Of a DNA stretch of 64,000 bases, positions 29,112-41,379 are shown one piece after another (positions within the stretch are counted from its first letter, which is position 1; the number at the start of each line of letters is the position of its first letter). A program made the translations under genes and the position numbers. Source of the stretch: Kalaharituber pfeilii (lineage: Eukaryota; Ascomycota; Pezizomycetes; Pezizales; Pezizaceae); the NCBI GenBank assembly GCA_015179045.1, contig WHUZ01000004.1, positions 62,001 to 126,000 of the forward strand, in the 5' to 3' direction. Under the pieces are notes generated by a model. It did no database searches, was not told the DNA's origin, and saw nothing but the letters and a program-made list of their open reading frames with translations.

Positions 29112-31606
29112 ATGGTGGAAACTATGTACTCATCACAAGATGCGAGGAGCGGGGTACCGCCCAACCTAGACCTGGATAGCTACTCTGCATCAACAATGAT
29201 GGTATGGTTTATTTTCTATATTTTGAATTTTTTTTACAGAAAAGATTCTGTGGCTAAGTTCTGATCATTGTACAGGCTGATCTAGGGCCACAACGTATAA
29301 AGGAACTGCCGCTGTCAGGGAGAAGAGTGGTTCAAAACCCTCATCCAGTCATTCAGCACGTGTCACGCAATCAAGAGGTGAAAGGGGAGTCGGTTCATGA
29401 CTGGAGTTGTATGTCTTCTAATCACCTCGGGCACCAATGTTTGTGCTTATATACCAATTCTCTTAGCATTACTGGACCCAAATGCCGACAAAGATCTGGA
29501 ACCTGATGGTCTTGGGCTTGGGGGTTCATACAGATGTGGTCCTAACTATCGCCCTGATGTGGGTTCTCAGCATCATACATCTATTGGGCGGCTTAGAGCG
29601 CCTACCAGAGGACCTGAATCTCCTCCAAGAGGGAGCAAGAGATCTCGTGCAAGCTCACCAACAACTCCAAGCCAACGAGATATGCTTGGTCCAAGGCCAA
29701 CAAATTTTTGGCCAAACCGCCTTTTCAGACCAAAGGAATTTGTTACTCGCCAGTTGAAGCTCAGGTTGGTTACCGAGTCCTTACGGTTTGAGTATGTAGA
29801 GTTACTAACAACAACATTAGCCCTATGGCTGGCTTTAAACTCGGGACGAGTTCTACTGCTACAACTAATACTAAGTATATACCTGCTCTAACATTTCCTT
29901 CGCTACCAATAACTGATACACCGCAATTTGCATAGTGGAAATTCATTGAAACCAGGAACTCAGAACATTCCAGATTTCTGTAAGACTCCCGTCAAAGGAT
30001 ATTTACTGCTCAATCCTAACCCAGAGCAGTAAATTCCCACTCAACAAATGCTCCGCACCTATCGAGCCCCAAAGTTGAGTCACCATCGGCCCCATCACCG
30101 ACAATACCCTTTACTACAACGCCGACTGTGCCCTATTTGTTTTCGGCGAATCGAGACCAACTCTCAGGGTCGAGCTCAATTCGCTCGGAATCCCCATCTC
30201 TGAGCGTAGTGTCACGTTCTAAAGTTCTAACTATTCGTCCTCCTCCTCCGCGAGTGAACAGACCATTGCCAAGCGGTGATAATCCTTGGATTGGGCGCCC
30301 TCTGTTGATTGCAGCGACTGAAAAGTCACATCCATTACAGGAAAGCTCCCAATTGCCGGCTTCGACTGTGCCTGTTCCAATTCCGGCGCAAGTTTCCGCT
30401 CAAGAAACCATTCCAGCTTCTGCCCAAGCTGCAGCGTCCGCAAGCCAGGCTTCAGCTGCTCAGCAGCCACTCCAGGCAAGAAGCGGGCAAGATCAGGAAA
30501 GTGCTATCACAGATGAGAATTCTCGAAGGAAGTCTAACAAGGCCCTCGAATCTGCGAGAGAGCAACACGGAGGAATAACTGAGAGTAAATACGCTTCTCA
30601 AGCATATTCTAAGCTTAGCATGCAGCCGTCTCTTAACACAGCGTCAAAAACTCCTTCAAGATCTTTTTCCACCAGCATCGAAACTTGCCGCTCTGAGACA
30701 CATTCCGGTATAGATGAAAGAAAATACTCCACTCCTGCATTGACCAAAAATCTTGCACCTGATTCAATCGGTGCGGCAAATAGCGGAAACGCACACGCAC
30801 CTTCTACTCCCTCTGGTGTGGCAAATAGCAGATATGCATCTCCTGCACCTTTTGCACCATCCGGAATGATGAGTAGCAGATATGCACCGCCTGCATCTCC
30901 TACACCACCTGGAATGATAAGTAGCAGATATGCGCCTGTTGTACCCTCAGGCATGTCATCTGGCCAATATGTACCTGCTGCACCTTCTGCACAATCTGGA
31001 ATGATGAGTAGCAGATATGCACCTTCTGCATCTTGTGTACGCTCTGGAATGGTGAGTAGCAGATATGCGCCTGTTGTACTGCTTAAATCAGGCGCAAGTA
31101 TACAAGGTCCACATGGCCAAGGTTTTGCCTTTCAACCGACCCGACTTGAGGCCCAAGGTCCAAATCTATTTACCGAACAAGAATTCTTACCTCCTTGTAA
31201 CAATCCATCAACCAAGGGAGTGGAATTACAGGAATCTCCAGGTCAAGAGAATGCAATGCCTTACCCAACAGTTGACCAGCCCTGCAACGAGCATGAAAGT
31301 GTCAGGAGTAAAGAGGATACAGACTCTGCAAGTGATCCTGTGCAATTGCAATCACAGCCCACTGACCAGCATGATCAACAACTTAGCTCACAAGAGGCTA
31401 GCAACTTCAAGCAAGAGCCAATGAGCCCATGTCAAAAACTCATGGACAGTATTCAGAGTCGATATGATTGTTCCTCTCCTAAACATGTGCAAGGCCTTGC
31501 AAGGAGATATGGGACTATCTGCTTGGGAAGCTATAACAATATTGCTGTATACAAGGAACTAGCAAAGCTTATCCAGAAATTTGAAGAGATGAGATATACT
31601 CATTGA
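29112..31606 (+). CDS. Unknown Ser/Pro-rich protein with SRYA repeats; 5' part uncertain
   Basis: The solid part is an open frame from 30020 to the TGA ending at 31606. It is rich in Ser, Pro, Ala and Gln and contains at least five imperfect repeats of about 16-17 residues with the core GMMSSRYAP (roughly 30820-31080), then a Gln/Glu-rich stretch and a compact C-terminal segment (CQKLMDSIQSRYDC, LGSYNNIAVYKELAKLIQKF). I do not recognise the family. Upstream, ATG 29112 opens a frame with a plausible intron (GTATGG at 29201 to TGTACAG at 29274), but between 29300 and 30020 coding-like pieces lie in different frames and cannot be joined cleanly (one intron candidate ends ATCCTAACCCAG at 30023). 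The 5' half may be damaged or have unusual introns. Confidence 0.45.
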
Positions 31607-31706
31607 TTGACTAATCTGGATTACTGATTTGTTAAGATATGCCTCCAAATTTATTACGGTTCTATGTTTTGAAACGGAGGCTATATAAGATAGATTTACA
31701 TTGCCT

Positions 31707-32756
31707 TCAGAGGAGAAACGGAATTGCTGCTTTTCTGTTCTTTGGCATTTTATCACCAAATTTTTGCTTGTACCACCTTTTCCCTGCGAGAGCTCTTTTT
31801 TATTGATTGTTAGTTACCAAAAGAGTGGATGTTAGATTTGGTTTTGCTTGCCTTGGTATCATGGAGGACATTTCATTAAGTAGGAATAAGATAACTGGTG
31901 TGCAGCTTGAACCCGCTGCGATGGCATATCCTGCCCACTCGACCCATTCAAAAAAGTACTGAATGTTTGTGGTAAAATATAACGTTAGCTTGGCTTTTCA
32001 TAATATAGCATATGGACAACATTAACTCTAAAAATAGAATTAATTTTGGACACATACGTGCGGAAACCAGATGTACTTGAACAGCCCACCTCGCGGTATC
32101 ATATAAACTCTTCCATCCACGATCCTGACATCGCTAGCATCGTAGCCACTGTCCTTTGCGTTGACAGCCCGGCTCTTGTCCTCGTCAGACTTCTTGCCCA
32201 ATTCGTTGCTGTGCGCACGAATTTCCCGGAGAAGCTTCTCGTGGTAAAGGTTTCCGATGAATCCTATCGCCCAGATGGCAATCCCCAGAAGGAATTGTGG
32301 AGTGGAAGAATCGATTTTGCCGTACCCGCCCAACCAGCCCCCAATCAACACGGGATTGATGAAGTTAAACCCGACCCCAATAAGCCAGATAAGTATATGC
32401 ATCGGCGACATTGTCGGGTTCAGCAGTGGGCCAATGATGGCGCGGTTTGAGTAATGGACGAGGTAAATTGCGATTAGAATGCGGTTTCTGAGGGGCAGAG
32501 AGAGAGAAAGATGCTGCGAGACTGAGAGGGACGTGACAAGGAGCCAGATCGGGGAAGGAAGTTCCATGGTGATCCAGGCGTGGCGGCCGGGGAGATTCAG
32601 GGGGGAGGAAAAGCTTGTTTTGCCGGTGGGATAGTAGTCGGTGAGAAGTTGGATGCAGCCAAAGATGGGGAACCATTTCCAGATGGAGAGGAGGAGACAG
32701 TAGGTAGGGAGGGTGAGCGGGAGGATGTCGGGGAGGTGGGAGATGAGAGAGGGCAT
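31707..32756 (-). CDS. Steroid 5-alpha-reductase family membrane enzyme
   Basis: Spliced from 32756-32058, 31958-31852 and 31794-31707, about 297 residues. Multi-pass membrane protein. The C-terminal domain of the family is clear: GGYGKIDSSTPQFLLG, IGNLYHEKLLREIR, MIPRGGLFKYIWFPHYFFEWVEWAG, and the end GKRWYKQKFGDKMP. Members reduce the 4,5 double bond of 3-oxo-steroids or related lipids with NADPH in the ER; the substrate in moulds is not established. Intron 1 is GTATGT...CATTCAG; intron 2 (31851-31795) has a GC donor (GCAAGC) with a CTAAC branch site. The start at 32756 (MPSLISHLPD) is preferred; an in-frame ATG at 32876 would add 40 residues. Confidence 0.88.
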
Positions 32757-32876
32757 GGCGGTGGGGGGGGTGCGCGCGAGATAGCTGCTGTCAGAGAGAC
32801 GGAGATGGGAGATGCTGGTGACATTGAAATCGAGGTGATGGGGTGCCGTGCTGGTGCTTATCGATAAGGGAAACAA

Positions 32877-35382
32877 GCAGCGGCGAGCAGGGGTGAGCCC
32901 GAGCTCGAGCCCGGGGGAACGCCCGGCGCATTAAGGGAGCAAGTTGAGGCGGCGGGATAGGTACTGCGGCTAGGTGGGATTTACGATGGTAGCTGTGCCG
33001 TACAGCCCGAAATGTTAATAGTCGCGCTTCCTTTTTTCTTTTTTTTTGAGAAAAAACATATCATAAGCCGAATGGTTAAAATCTTCTCCGCGGAAAGGGT
33101 GCATGGATTGCAGGTTGCGAGAATGGGGGGCGGAGTGTAGGCTTGTGGGGAGCTCATGATCGCCCGTTTGAAAATAACGTCTTCCGGGTCCGCTCGTGGC
33201 ATATTAAGGTTGCAGATGACGTTGCATACATTATTATTTGAGATAGAGAAGTATGTATGTGTGGGTGTGACTTCCCGCCTCTAAGAGAAAAGCTATGTCA
33301 TACATTGGTGGAACTACGCTTTATCATTACCTCAGGCACCAGTCCCATGAGACTACCATGCCCTGGTCCATCGCATCTCCGGCACAGCACTTATCAAAGA
33401 TGGCCACTACGATGTACTCGAGTACATAGGTACAGTGTATGCTAAACATTTTCTCAAATAATGTAATTGCCATTTCTTGAGGGGCAATAACCATTATGAG
33501 CGCTAGTGTTCGTTGTGTCATGGAATCTTTTCATTTGACCCCTTATTGTCAAATTGCCAAGAATTCCATGCCGGTAAATTTGATGCAGCTGCTGAATCGA
33601 GCATGCAAAGGGGATTGGTTGTTGATGAGGAATATCCCTTGTGTGATGAAGGCTGATATATCGCTGCACGATGCAGTCTAGCTTTGCAGTGCTGCCTTTG
33701 GTTGAAGTACCGTTCGACGTTACTGGAATTTAAAATTCACTCTGATAGGGGGAGGCCACGAGTGACAGGGGGACCGATGGAATTACCTACAATGCGCTGC
33801 CTTCTTCCTCTTGTTGAATGTTAAGATGCATGTCGATGAAGGAATTTTGTTTCTACCTTCTTCGGTAATCCTAGAAGATACCAACTCTGCGAGATATTTG
33901 AAACAGCTATTACCCAGGAATTGAAGAGTACGTACCAGTTTTTCCGTATTCACGATTTTTAAAAAAACAGTTGCATCAGTCAAATTAATTTCATGTCAAA
34001 AAGTTCTCACTCAGCTTCTTGTGATACACATCCTGGCACTGGTGCCAATATGTCTATGCCCTGGCATATATAGAGCTGTCAGCCAAATGGGGACATTGTT
34101 GCAATATGGTTACTGTAACTGCTACAGGGGGGATGAACGGCAAGTATTACCGACTGTCATTTCTAATTTTTATGTAATGGGCAACGTGGAAATGCTAGAA
34201 TTTATGCGAAAAATATAAAGCGGGTTCAAACCAAATTTTGATATCATAGTTTGAACTGGAGCATTTACAGTCCATCTACGCTGGACAACCTCTTCTCTAG
34301 CTCGAAGTGAGAATCGAACCAGAGACTCAACTCTATACCTCTCCATGGCGCTTGTTGTTACCTCCACCACTGGAGACAACAGCATTCCACTTCGATCAAG
34401 GCATAGGTCAGTTCAAAAAAGCTGGCAACTCCACCTGCTCGGAACCCCTCCTCCTACTATCTCCAATTACACCCCCGTCCAGCAGCCGCAGCAGCTTCTC
34501 GCACCCCCTCTCCCACCGGCTCTAAATTCACCCCCTCCTTCAGCAGATACAACAGCATCTCACACTCCCCTCCAGCAATCCGAAGTCCCAGCCAAAAACT
34601 TCTCCACCTCTCCATCGCACCACCCCGTCCCGCCATTCAAACCGCTCCACCACCACCCGTCCAGCCACTCCGCCCCTTGCTGGTTTTCAAGAAGGAGCAT
34701 CCAGGGCTCGTGCAACAGGGTTACGACAGCGATTCACGTGCACACAGCTATCCAATTCGCGCCGATTAATTAATGACTAACGAATCACGTGATATAGCTA
34801 AAGTACTCTCTATCATACATTGCCATGCAGCTGCAGTTGTGATTGTGATTTTAATTGCCGCGGCTTCTGAAAAATACGCGGATAAGCTCAAGCCTACCAG
34901 CCGCTCGCGGATATAAATTAAAGAGGAGCATAGTATGATAACAGAAGCTCTTCTGAATAGAAGCTTATTACGTGCTTCTCCCTTGGACTCCTCCCCTTCC
35001 TTGCTCGTTCACCGCCGAAGAAGGATAAGAAAACATCAGATTAATTTTGCAAATCATCGCCATCCACAGTGCTCATTTCACCACTTGTCCACCTTAAATT
35101 TATACAAACTCCGCGATAGGCACCCCACCTCCCTTGCATTTGCTTGTAGACACACTTGATACCTTATCATATACCCCAATCGATAAATCTAGATCTTCCC
35201 CAATCACAATCGCACTTCATATTCTACTATACCAACCAGGTTTCCTTGATCTAGAGGTTCTAGATCTAGATCTGCAATAGCCCGCGATCTTCCGGTACTA
35301 GTATCTTTATCGTTATCGTCAACTTAATCCACCTGCTCCAATCACCAAAAATAGGGCACTCCAGTCGGCATCGTTCATCGCA
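32877..35382. other. Intergenic, no convincing gene
   Basis: Short open frames only; those at 34307-34773 are Pro/Ser/Thr low complexity. A tRNA-like B-box motif is listed separately at 34260-34375. Pyrimidine-rich and AT-rich tracts lie upstream of the hydrolase gene (35100-35380). Confidence 0.5.
34260..34375 (-). repeat. Possible tRNA-derived SINE relic
   Basis: The minus strand has GGTTCGATTCTC (complement of 34309-34320), a good RNA polymerase III B box, preceded by an A-box-like AGTGGTGGAGG about 55 bases upstream. No full cloverleaf can be folded. A related motif set lies at 40290-40375, suggesting a dispersed repeat. Confidence 0.3.
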
Positions 35383-37060
35383 ATGGGTATCCCCAAACTC
35401 GGCTGGCCCTCTACCCAAGATTGTTACCACTCCGCTAAAACTGTGGGCTTGAAACTCCGCAACGGCAGCGTCGTGCAGCTGTCCGAACTTGCAAAAAGCA
35501 CCTTGACACCATTCCGAGCGCATCCTCTGCTACCTGTACGCCTAATTCCCTCCATCCCTGCAGTTCCGGATGGATACTTTGTATAGTCTCGGCTTCAATT
35601 GCTAACCCACTCACCAGAATGGCCATTTGCAAACCTTCTGGACCGTCGCAACATCCGCCGATATCCCCGTCTACTACGCCCGCAAAATCCTCGTCGGCAA
35701 AGACGGCGGCACCTTCACCGTTGACTTTGTTGTCCCCCCTTCCGAAAACCATACTTCTGAAGGCCTATGGCACCGGACACGATACATGACAACGGAGGAA
35801 CAAAAGGCCTTACCTTCGGACGATAGTAAACCGATGCTATTGGCGCTCCATGGTCTGACGGGAGGAAGCCACGAACTCTATCTGAGAGCTGTTGTGCACC
35901 CGCTCGTGGAGAAATACGGATGGGGGGCATGTGTGATGAATGCCAGGGGGTGTGCAAAGTCAAAGATTACTACACACCAATTATTCAACGCACGTGTAAC
36001 AGGAGACGTACGGGAAACCGTAGATTTCCTCCGAACTACATTCCCGAATAGGCCATTATATGGGGTTGGATTTTCGCTTGGTGCAAACATATTTGCGAAT
36101 GTATGTGCGGCGTTGGTTTAACTGAAATTAACACAGTATAGACTGCGAGCAAAGCTGATATATTGGACCGGTAATGTAGTACCTCGGCGAAGAAGGCGAC
36201 AAATGTGTCCTCAAAGGTGCAGCATTATGCTCGAATCCGTGGAACTTACACATGACAAATCACTTGCTGCATCAGACATGGTTGGGCGCGGAGGTGTATT
36301 CTCGGGCCATGGGGACGTGAGTTCAATCCTCTTCCACCCTCACTTACCCATATACGGTATCTCACATACGCGTATGTAGGAACCTCAAGAACCTCTTCGA
36401 AGGGTGAGTGCGAATGACCTCTTAACTCAACGCTTCAAGCCGATGGGTTGATGATTCTGGGACTATAAGACAATACGACGTCCTCGCCTCCGATCCCAAA
36501 GTCGACGCCGTAAAAGTCCGTAAATCCAAATATATCTATGAATTCGACCGGTACCTCCCCCTCTTCCTCTCTCCCAAATGAACCCCCTATCTCCTCCCCC
36601 CTTCACCTCACACCTAGTTAACTCCCTCACCGTCATCCATAGCGACCTGACAGCCCGCGTCTTCGGCTATGCCACCGTCGGTGCCTACTACCGCGACGCC
36701 AGCTCCGTCGACCGTCTCCTATCCATCCGTGTGCCCACCTTCATCGTGCACGCCGCTGACGACCCGGTCGCCATCAGCGATGCCGTCCCCTACGATGAGG
36801 TCGAAGCCAACCCATACGCATTTCTGGTCCAGACAAGCATGGGGGGCATTTATCATGGTTCGAAGCCAATGGCAAGAGGTGGTTTGCGAGAACGGTGAGT
36901 TATTTGGTAAACGTTGTCTACAGGACATATTGAATTATTTGCTGACGTCTGTTTTCTCTCGGCATAACAGGTAGTCGACTTCATGCGTAAATTCCACAAC
37001 GAAGTGGAGGAGGTGTTGCCAGTAAAACTAGATAACGAGGAGATCAAGGCGAAATTGTGA
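35383..37060 (+). CDS. Alpha/beta hydrolase, EMB8/Eht1 (YheT) type, one apparent frameshift
   Basis: Seven exons: 35383-35535, 35618-36100, 36180-36316, 36380-36403, 36470-36550, 36643-36894, 36971-37060. Family landmarks: NGHLQTFWTV, LLALHGLTGGSHELYLR, MNARGCAKSKI, the nucleophile elbow GVGFSLGANI, FIVHAADDPV with the acid, and then GGHLSWFEANGKRWFARTV with the catalytic His. The last block needs one more G: the run at 36841-36846 is G6 where G7 would keep the frame, and the following splice (ACG|GTGAGT to ACAG|GTAGTC) fits the restored frame. Relatives are medium-chain acyl esterases or ester synthases. The gene is otherwise intact, so a base-calling error is as likely as a mutation. Confidence 0.85.
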
Positions 37061-37777
37061 GCATGGCCCCTCACTTACGCATTCCCCTTACCCGGTTTCC
37101 GCTATAGTTTCCCCCCATGATTTTGTGATTTTGTGATTTGGGGATGAGGTCCCCTATAGTAGGGCCCCAACATCCCGAACAAAGCCCTAGAGTTACTTTT
37201 CGCACAGTATAGCACCAAGCATTTTGTTTGTCGCCGTCTTTGTAGACTTGTATAGAATATGCTTACATATACCCCGCGGCCTCTTTCTTCTGCTGTTTTT
37301 TGGGGGGCCTTGAACTTTTGCAACGAACGTAGGTTCGAGCCTTAGAGCTTTGGAGATCGGGCACATGTGAAGGTGGTGGATACATCAAGATGATGGGGGT
37401 TTCCTATTCTAGAGACATGTGGTTTTCGAGTAAGTTACAATTCCTGTTACTAGAGAAAAAGCGAATACAGTACGCGTGGGCACTTGTTCGTACAGCTGAA
37501 TCAATATCAACCCTAAAAGAAGTAGCCAGTAATCGTTATTGAGCCCGACTGATGTCTGGGCCCTACCGTTGACGACCCTATGAATGTATCTCACTCATTA
37601 TTATACCAGTTGTAAACACCAGTTACGGAACGAGGCAATCCTCCCAAATGATTGCCGGTGCCAAGCTAGAATACATTACACAAAAGATAACCCCAGTCCT
37701 GCCTCATCTTGGCATCCCATCTATTCAATGCTGGAGGTCTCCCGTGATGGCCTACGCAGCGCTCATCCACCTTCACC
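37061..37777. other. Intergenic
   Basis: 3' flank of the hydrolase and 5' flank of the Nej1 gene; no further gene or repeat seen. Confidence 0.5.
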
Positions 37778-40121
37778 ATGTCTGTAACTTCCGACCTTAG
37801 CTGGTATCCATTGGTCGTGACCACGCCCTTACCTACCCAATGTCCACCACTCCTTATCCGGCGATCCTTCACCAGCAATACCTATTCCATTTACCTCACG
37901 GACCTCACCTATATCTGGGGTGAAAGCCTCTCTAGGCGGGAGATAGTTCAACGAGCTCTTAACGAGGATACTTCAATAGACCCTTCTGAAGATGCCAGTC
38001 AAATGCGAATATTGTTGCAAAAACTCAAGGAGGGACTATCTTTGGATGATGAAGATGATACACTCAACCCTAATATAGAGGTTGACCTAACAGCAGTCCC
38101 CAGGCCAGCAAAGCCACAAGGGCCTCTCTTATCTGTGAGCTCAGAAATCTTGCTAAAGATTACGTACCAGCTTCCCGAACCACTTTTACCTCTGGTGTGG
38201 ACCTTTAAGCTGCAGCCATTACCTCAATCTCGCCTGACAGCCACGATGCTACTTCCTTTAATGAGTCTAACCTCGCTGCACTCTCGGCAAGTGAAAACGT
38301 TACTTCAAATTATCAAGGATAAAGATATTGTTCTTGAGAAGATGCAGGACGCTCTTGAAGATTCTAAACTATCTGTTGGTAACATTGTGGGGGGAGCTGC
38401 ATCTAGAAGAAGGGGTCTTGAGAGGTTCGATGAGAAGAAATGGAGGTCGCAGCTTTTGGAGTCGAGAGGGGAGGCAAGCTCAAAGCCTGCTTCCATAGTC
38501 AAGAGTATCTTTGGGAGAATACAAAAATATGAGCACCAAAATTATGGGGATGTTCATGAATGGGAGGAAGCAGCAAGTCATGTTGAGGGCCTCGTCGATT
38601 CCACTTCAAATAGATTTTGGTGGGAGCGCATAGAGAGCGATGGAAAAAGGAAAGAACAGAAGAAGTTAAAAATGTTTGGGTCCGACGTTTCTGATTCTGA
38701 GTCTGCAAGAACTGAATCACGCAGGTCGGATTCGCAACTCACAAAACATAGGAGGGTGTATTCAGTCGAAGGTTCTAGATCAGAGAGAAATACTGGGCAA
38801 GAAATCTCACACGCCCGAAAGGAGGGCTCAGTATCGAAGGGGAAAAAGCGACCTAGTCTCGAAAGCGAGGATGATGAGTTTGAGGTAGGTCGACCATGTG
38901 ACACTCATATTAGATGTTCTGTCCAAAACACCATAACTCTTGTCAAGCCTGTAGCTAGAAATAGTGGCAATGCCCATAGCTCTAAATACATCGCATACAT
39001 TATACCATTTGTTTTCCCCATTTCTGAAACCACTATTGATAGGTGCAAGAAACTCCTCCACCTCGGTTCAAATCATTAGCGAATATTGAACCACCTACGT
39101 CGTCCTCCTCTCCGCCTCGAAAAGAAAATAGAAGCACAAAACAATGGCCACCTTCGCATCAAGGGGATGATGACAGTACGGTAGATCAACCCTAGCCCGA
39201 AGTTACATTCTAGCTCTTTGTTGACAATAAGTAGACGGAGGATGATGATTTAGATATTAATCCTCCCCTTAGGAAGAAGCAAACCGAAAAGGAACTACCA
39301 GTCCCGCGGCGAATAAGTTCCTCGCCTGAAGCATGGTTTCACAAGTCCCCCACTCAGCCGTCTCCCCTGCCAGCTCCGAGAAATCTCTCCTTTTCTGGAG
39401 ACAAGACCGTTTCTCGAACATCAAAGCCTTTAAGTGGGTCATCTACTCCTAGCACATCCTCTCCTCTTCCGAACTCTCCGAAACTCGGCACTGTAGGAAG
39501 AAGAGTGGGCATCATTCGAAACGTTAATAAAAGTGCTGTGCAAGGCAAATCACCAGCACGTGAAGCACCTGAGGGAACGCCATCTCCTCAGGGAGTTGCT
39601 AGTGATGATGATGGAACCACAGGTAGTGAAAACAACAGAACAGTGAGTTCTCGGTTACTCCATATTGCTGTCTTTCCCTCTAACACAGCTTTCAAAGCCC
39701 GTCAAACATAAAACTGGAGGTGTCATTGGAAAGGTGGGCGGAAAAATAGGGGGAAAGGTGGGGCGAAAGATAGAAGGAAAGATAGGAACCCCAAATGGCG
39801 AGAAAGCCACTATCACAGACGATGGCCGGACCATCAAAGATGCGGCTTCATGGAGGGCGGTAATCATCATTCTTCTTCATTATCAAAACCATATGCGCTT
39901 ACTAATTAATTTTTTGCTAGAACAATATGCCCATGAATGAAACCCCATCTGAGAAAAATGGGTTTAAACAGAAAGGGGAAGCGCAAAAGGAGAGGGCTCC
40001 GAAGCGAGAACCAACCGTTAATCCCATGGATGAAGAAGTGGCGGATATGAAGAGAAGGCAATTACAGCAGGAACTCGAGGCGAAGCAAAAGGCTCCTGTT
40101 AAAAAGAAGAGAAAATTTTAG
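37778..40121 (+). CDS. NEJ1: Nej1/XLF (Cernunnos), non-homologous end-joining factor
   Basis: Five exons: 37778-38884, 39043-39180, 39235-39642, 39689-39859, 39921-40121, about 674 residues. The N-terminal XLF head begins WYPLVVTTPL, PPLLIRRSFTSNTYSIYLTDLTYIW and RALNEDTSIDPSED, followed by the helical stalk (QVKTLLQIIKDKDIVLEKMQDAL). The long middle is Ser/Lys-rich and disordered, with a Gly/Lys/Ile repeat (GKVGGKIGGKVGRKIEGKIG). It ends with KKKRKF, the basic tip that in XLF proteins binds Ku. It works with Ku and DNA ligase IV-Lif1 in the nucleus to join broken ends. All introns are GT-AG with consensus ends; TAG stops within the second intron show it must be spliced. Confidence 0.93.
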
Positions 40122-40950
40122 AGTTCTGTTCATTCTTCGATTCTCAGCATTGATGAGTTTTGCAGGCATATTTGGAATTGCAGCTCATTACTTACACTTG
40201 GCATCTATATATATTCTATTTCATCTACTATGTGAAATCCAACTTGAGTCAGACAATGTAGCAAGACGTGCAGCAAAACTTTAAAACAACAAAGCAGAAA
40301 TTTCTAGGCGCAATGAGAATCAAACACGGGAGCTCTGAAAGGAGTGCTGGCGCAAAATAACTATCCACTTTCACTAGGTACACACGGCTCGTGAATACGT
40401 TTTTTATTACCCTAAATATCTACTTGATTGACACATGATGTACTGGGCTTTTCTATTGGCTCTGGGAGTGGAGGTGTGGTATTTGTAGTCGGAGTGGATT
40501 GTGGAGAGGAGCTAGGAAGAACGCAAACGATAGAACGGGTGAATGGTGAGGGGGAACTCTGGGGTCTGGACGGGGGTATGAATGTTCAAAATGGAAGCAA
40601 GAAGAAAGCAAGTTTTACTTTGTCGACTCGTGGCAATGCGTTAGACATGTAGTAAATAATAGAATAGATGCATATAACGTCTACCGTGTGACAGGTTCAA
40701 ATAGGCATAATGGTCCTTGGTATTTATTTAAAGGATTACAGATCCCGGCACACTTTTTCTTGATCCGGGAACTATCTATATCCACATGGAGCAACAGAGC
40801 ACATCATCGGCCGAAGATATAGTGCCCAGGATCCAGGAAGTAGTATTTATTTCCGTTCGTAGAAGTAGAGACATTGGCCATACAATACCTCCTCCTCCGC
40901 CTCCTCTTCCCCTCCCTTCTAACCCACCTTCCTCCCCTTAGGAAAGAAAA
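40122..40950. other. Intergenic, with a possible tRNA-derived relic at 40290-40375
   Basis: The minus strand has GTTTGATTCTCATTGCG near 40315-40330, matching the motif order at 34260-34375 (AGTGGATAG upstream, GCGCCA in the middle). No functional tRNA can be folded. No ORF of note. Confidence 0.35.
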
Positions 40951-41379
40951 TCACCTCTGCCCCTTCCCCAAATTCTTCAACACGACCCCCTGCGCATCAA
41001 TCCACCGCTCAACACAATTCTGCAAGCACCCTTCCTCCGCCTTTTCCACCTCTCCCCTGGAAATCTTGCCCGTGACGCACTGTTTGAAGCATTTGTCTGT
41101 GAGGGTATGGACAGCTGTTTTGTGCGCGGGGCGTGTGTTGTTAGCCAAAACGCCTTTGGGGGGATGGGAGTGGAGGTGGAGAGGGTGGAAGGGGTGGAGG
41201 GGGGTGGAGGGGGGTGGAGGGGGGTGGAGAGGCAGAACGTGAGTCAGCGGAACCTTACCCGAACGTAACTTCGCCTTTTCCTCCTCCTGTTTTAGGAATC
41301 GTTCCAGCTCGGCGCGGGACTGTGTGTCGAGGGTGGAGAGCGAGGAGAGGGCGCTGGTGCTGTCGTCTTGCGAGGACAT
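40951..41379 (-). CDS. TIM8: Tim8, small mitochondrial intermembrane-space chaperone
   Basis: Two exons, 41379-41259 and 41114-40951, giving about 94 residues, the usual size. The twin CX3C motifs CFKQC and CLQNC form the two disulfides of small Tim proteins; the surroundings (HTLTDKCFKQC, KISRGEVEKAEEGCLQNCVERWIDA) match Tim8 rather than Tim9, 10 or 13. With Tim13 it escorts inner-membrane precursors such as Tim23. The 144-nt intron (GTAAGG, CTAAC, AACAG) holds a short CCACCCCCCT tandem, and read-through would stay in frame, adding a Pro/His stretch that no family member has. Confidence 0.93.
   Translation of the reverse strand: MSSQDDSTSALSSLSTLDTQSRAELERFLKQEEEKAKLRSGKVPLTHVLPLHPPPPPSTPLHPFHPLHLHSHPPKGVLANNTRPAHKTAVHTLTDKCFKQCVTGKISRGEVEKAEEGCLQNCVERWIDAQGVVLKNLGKGQR

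Noticed and set aside
29397..29891. Plus ORF of 164 codons before the SRYA gene
   Set aside because: Frame does not join either neighbour with credible splice sites; kept only as part of the uncertain 5' region.
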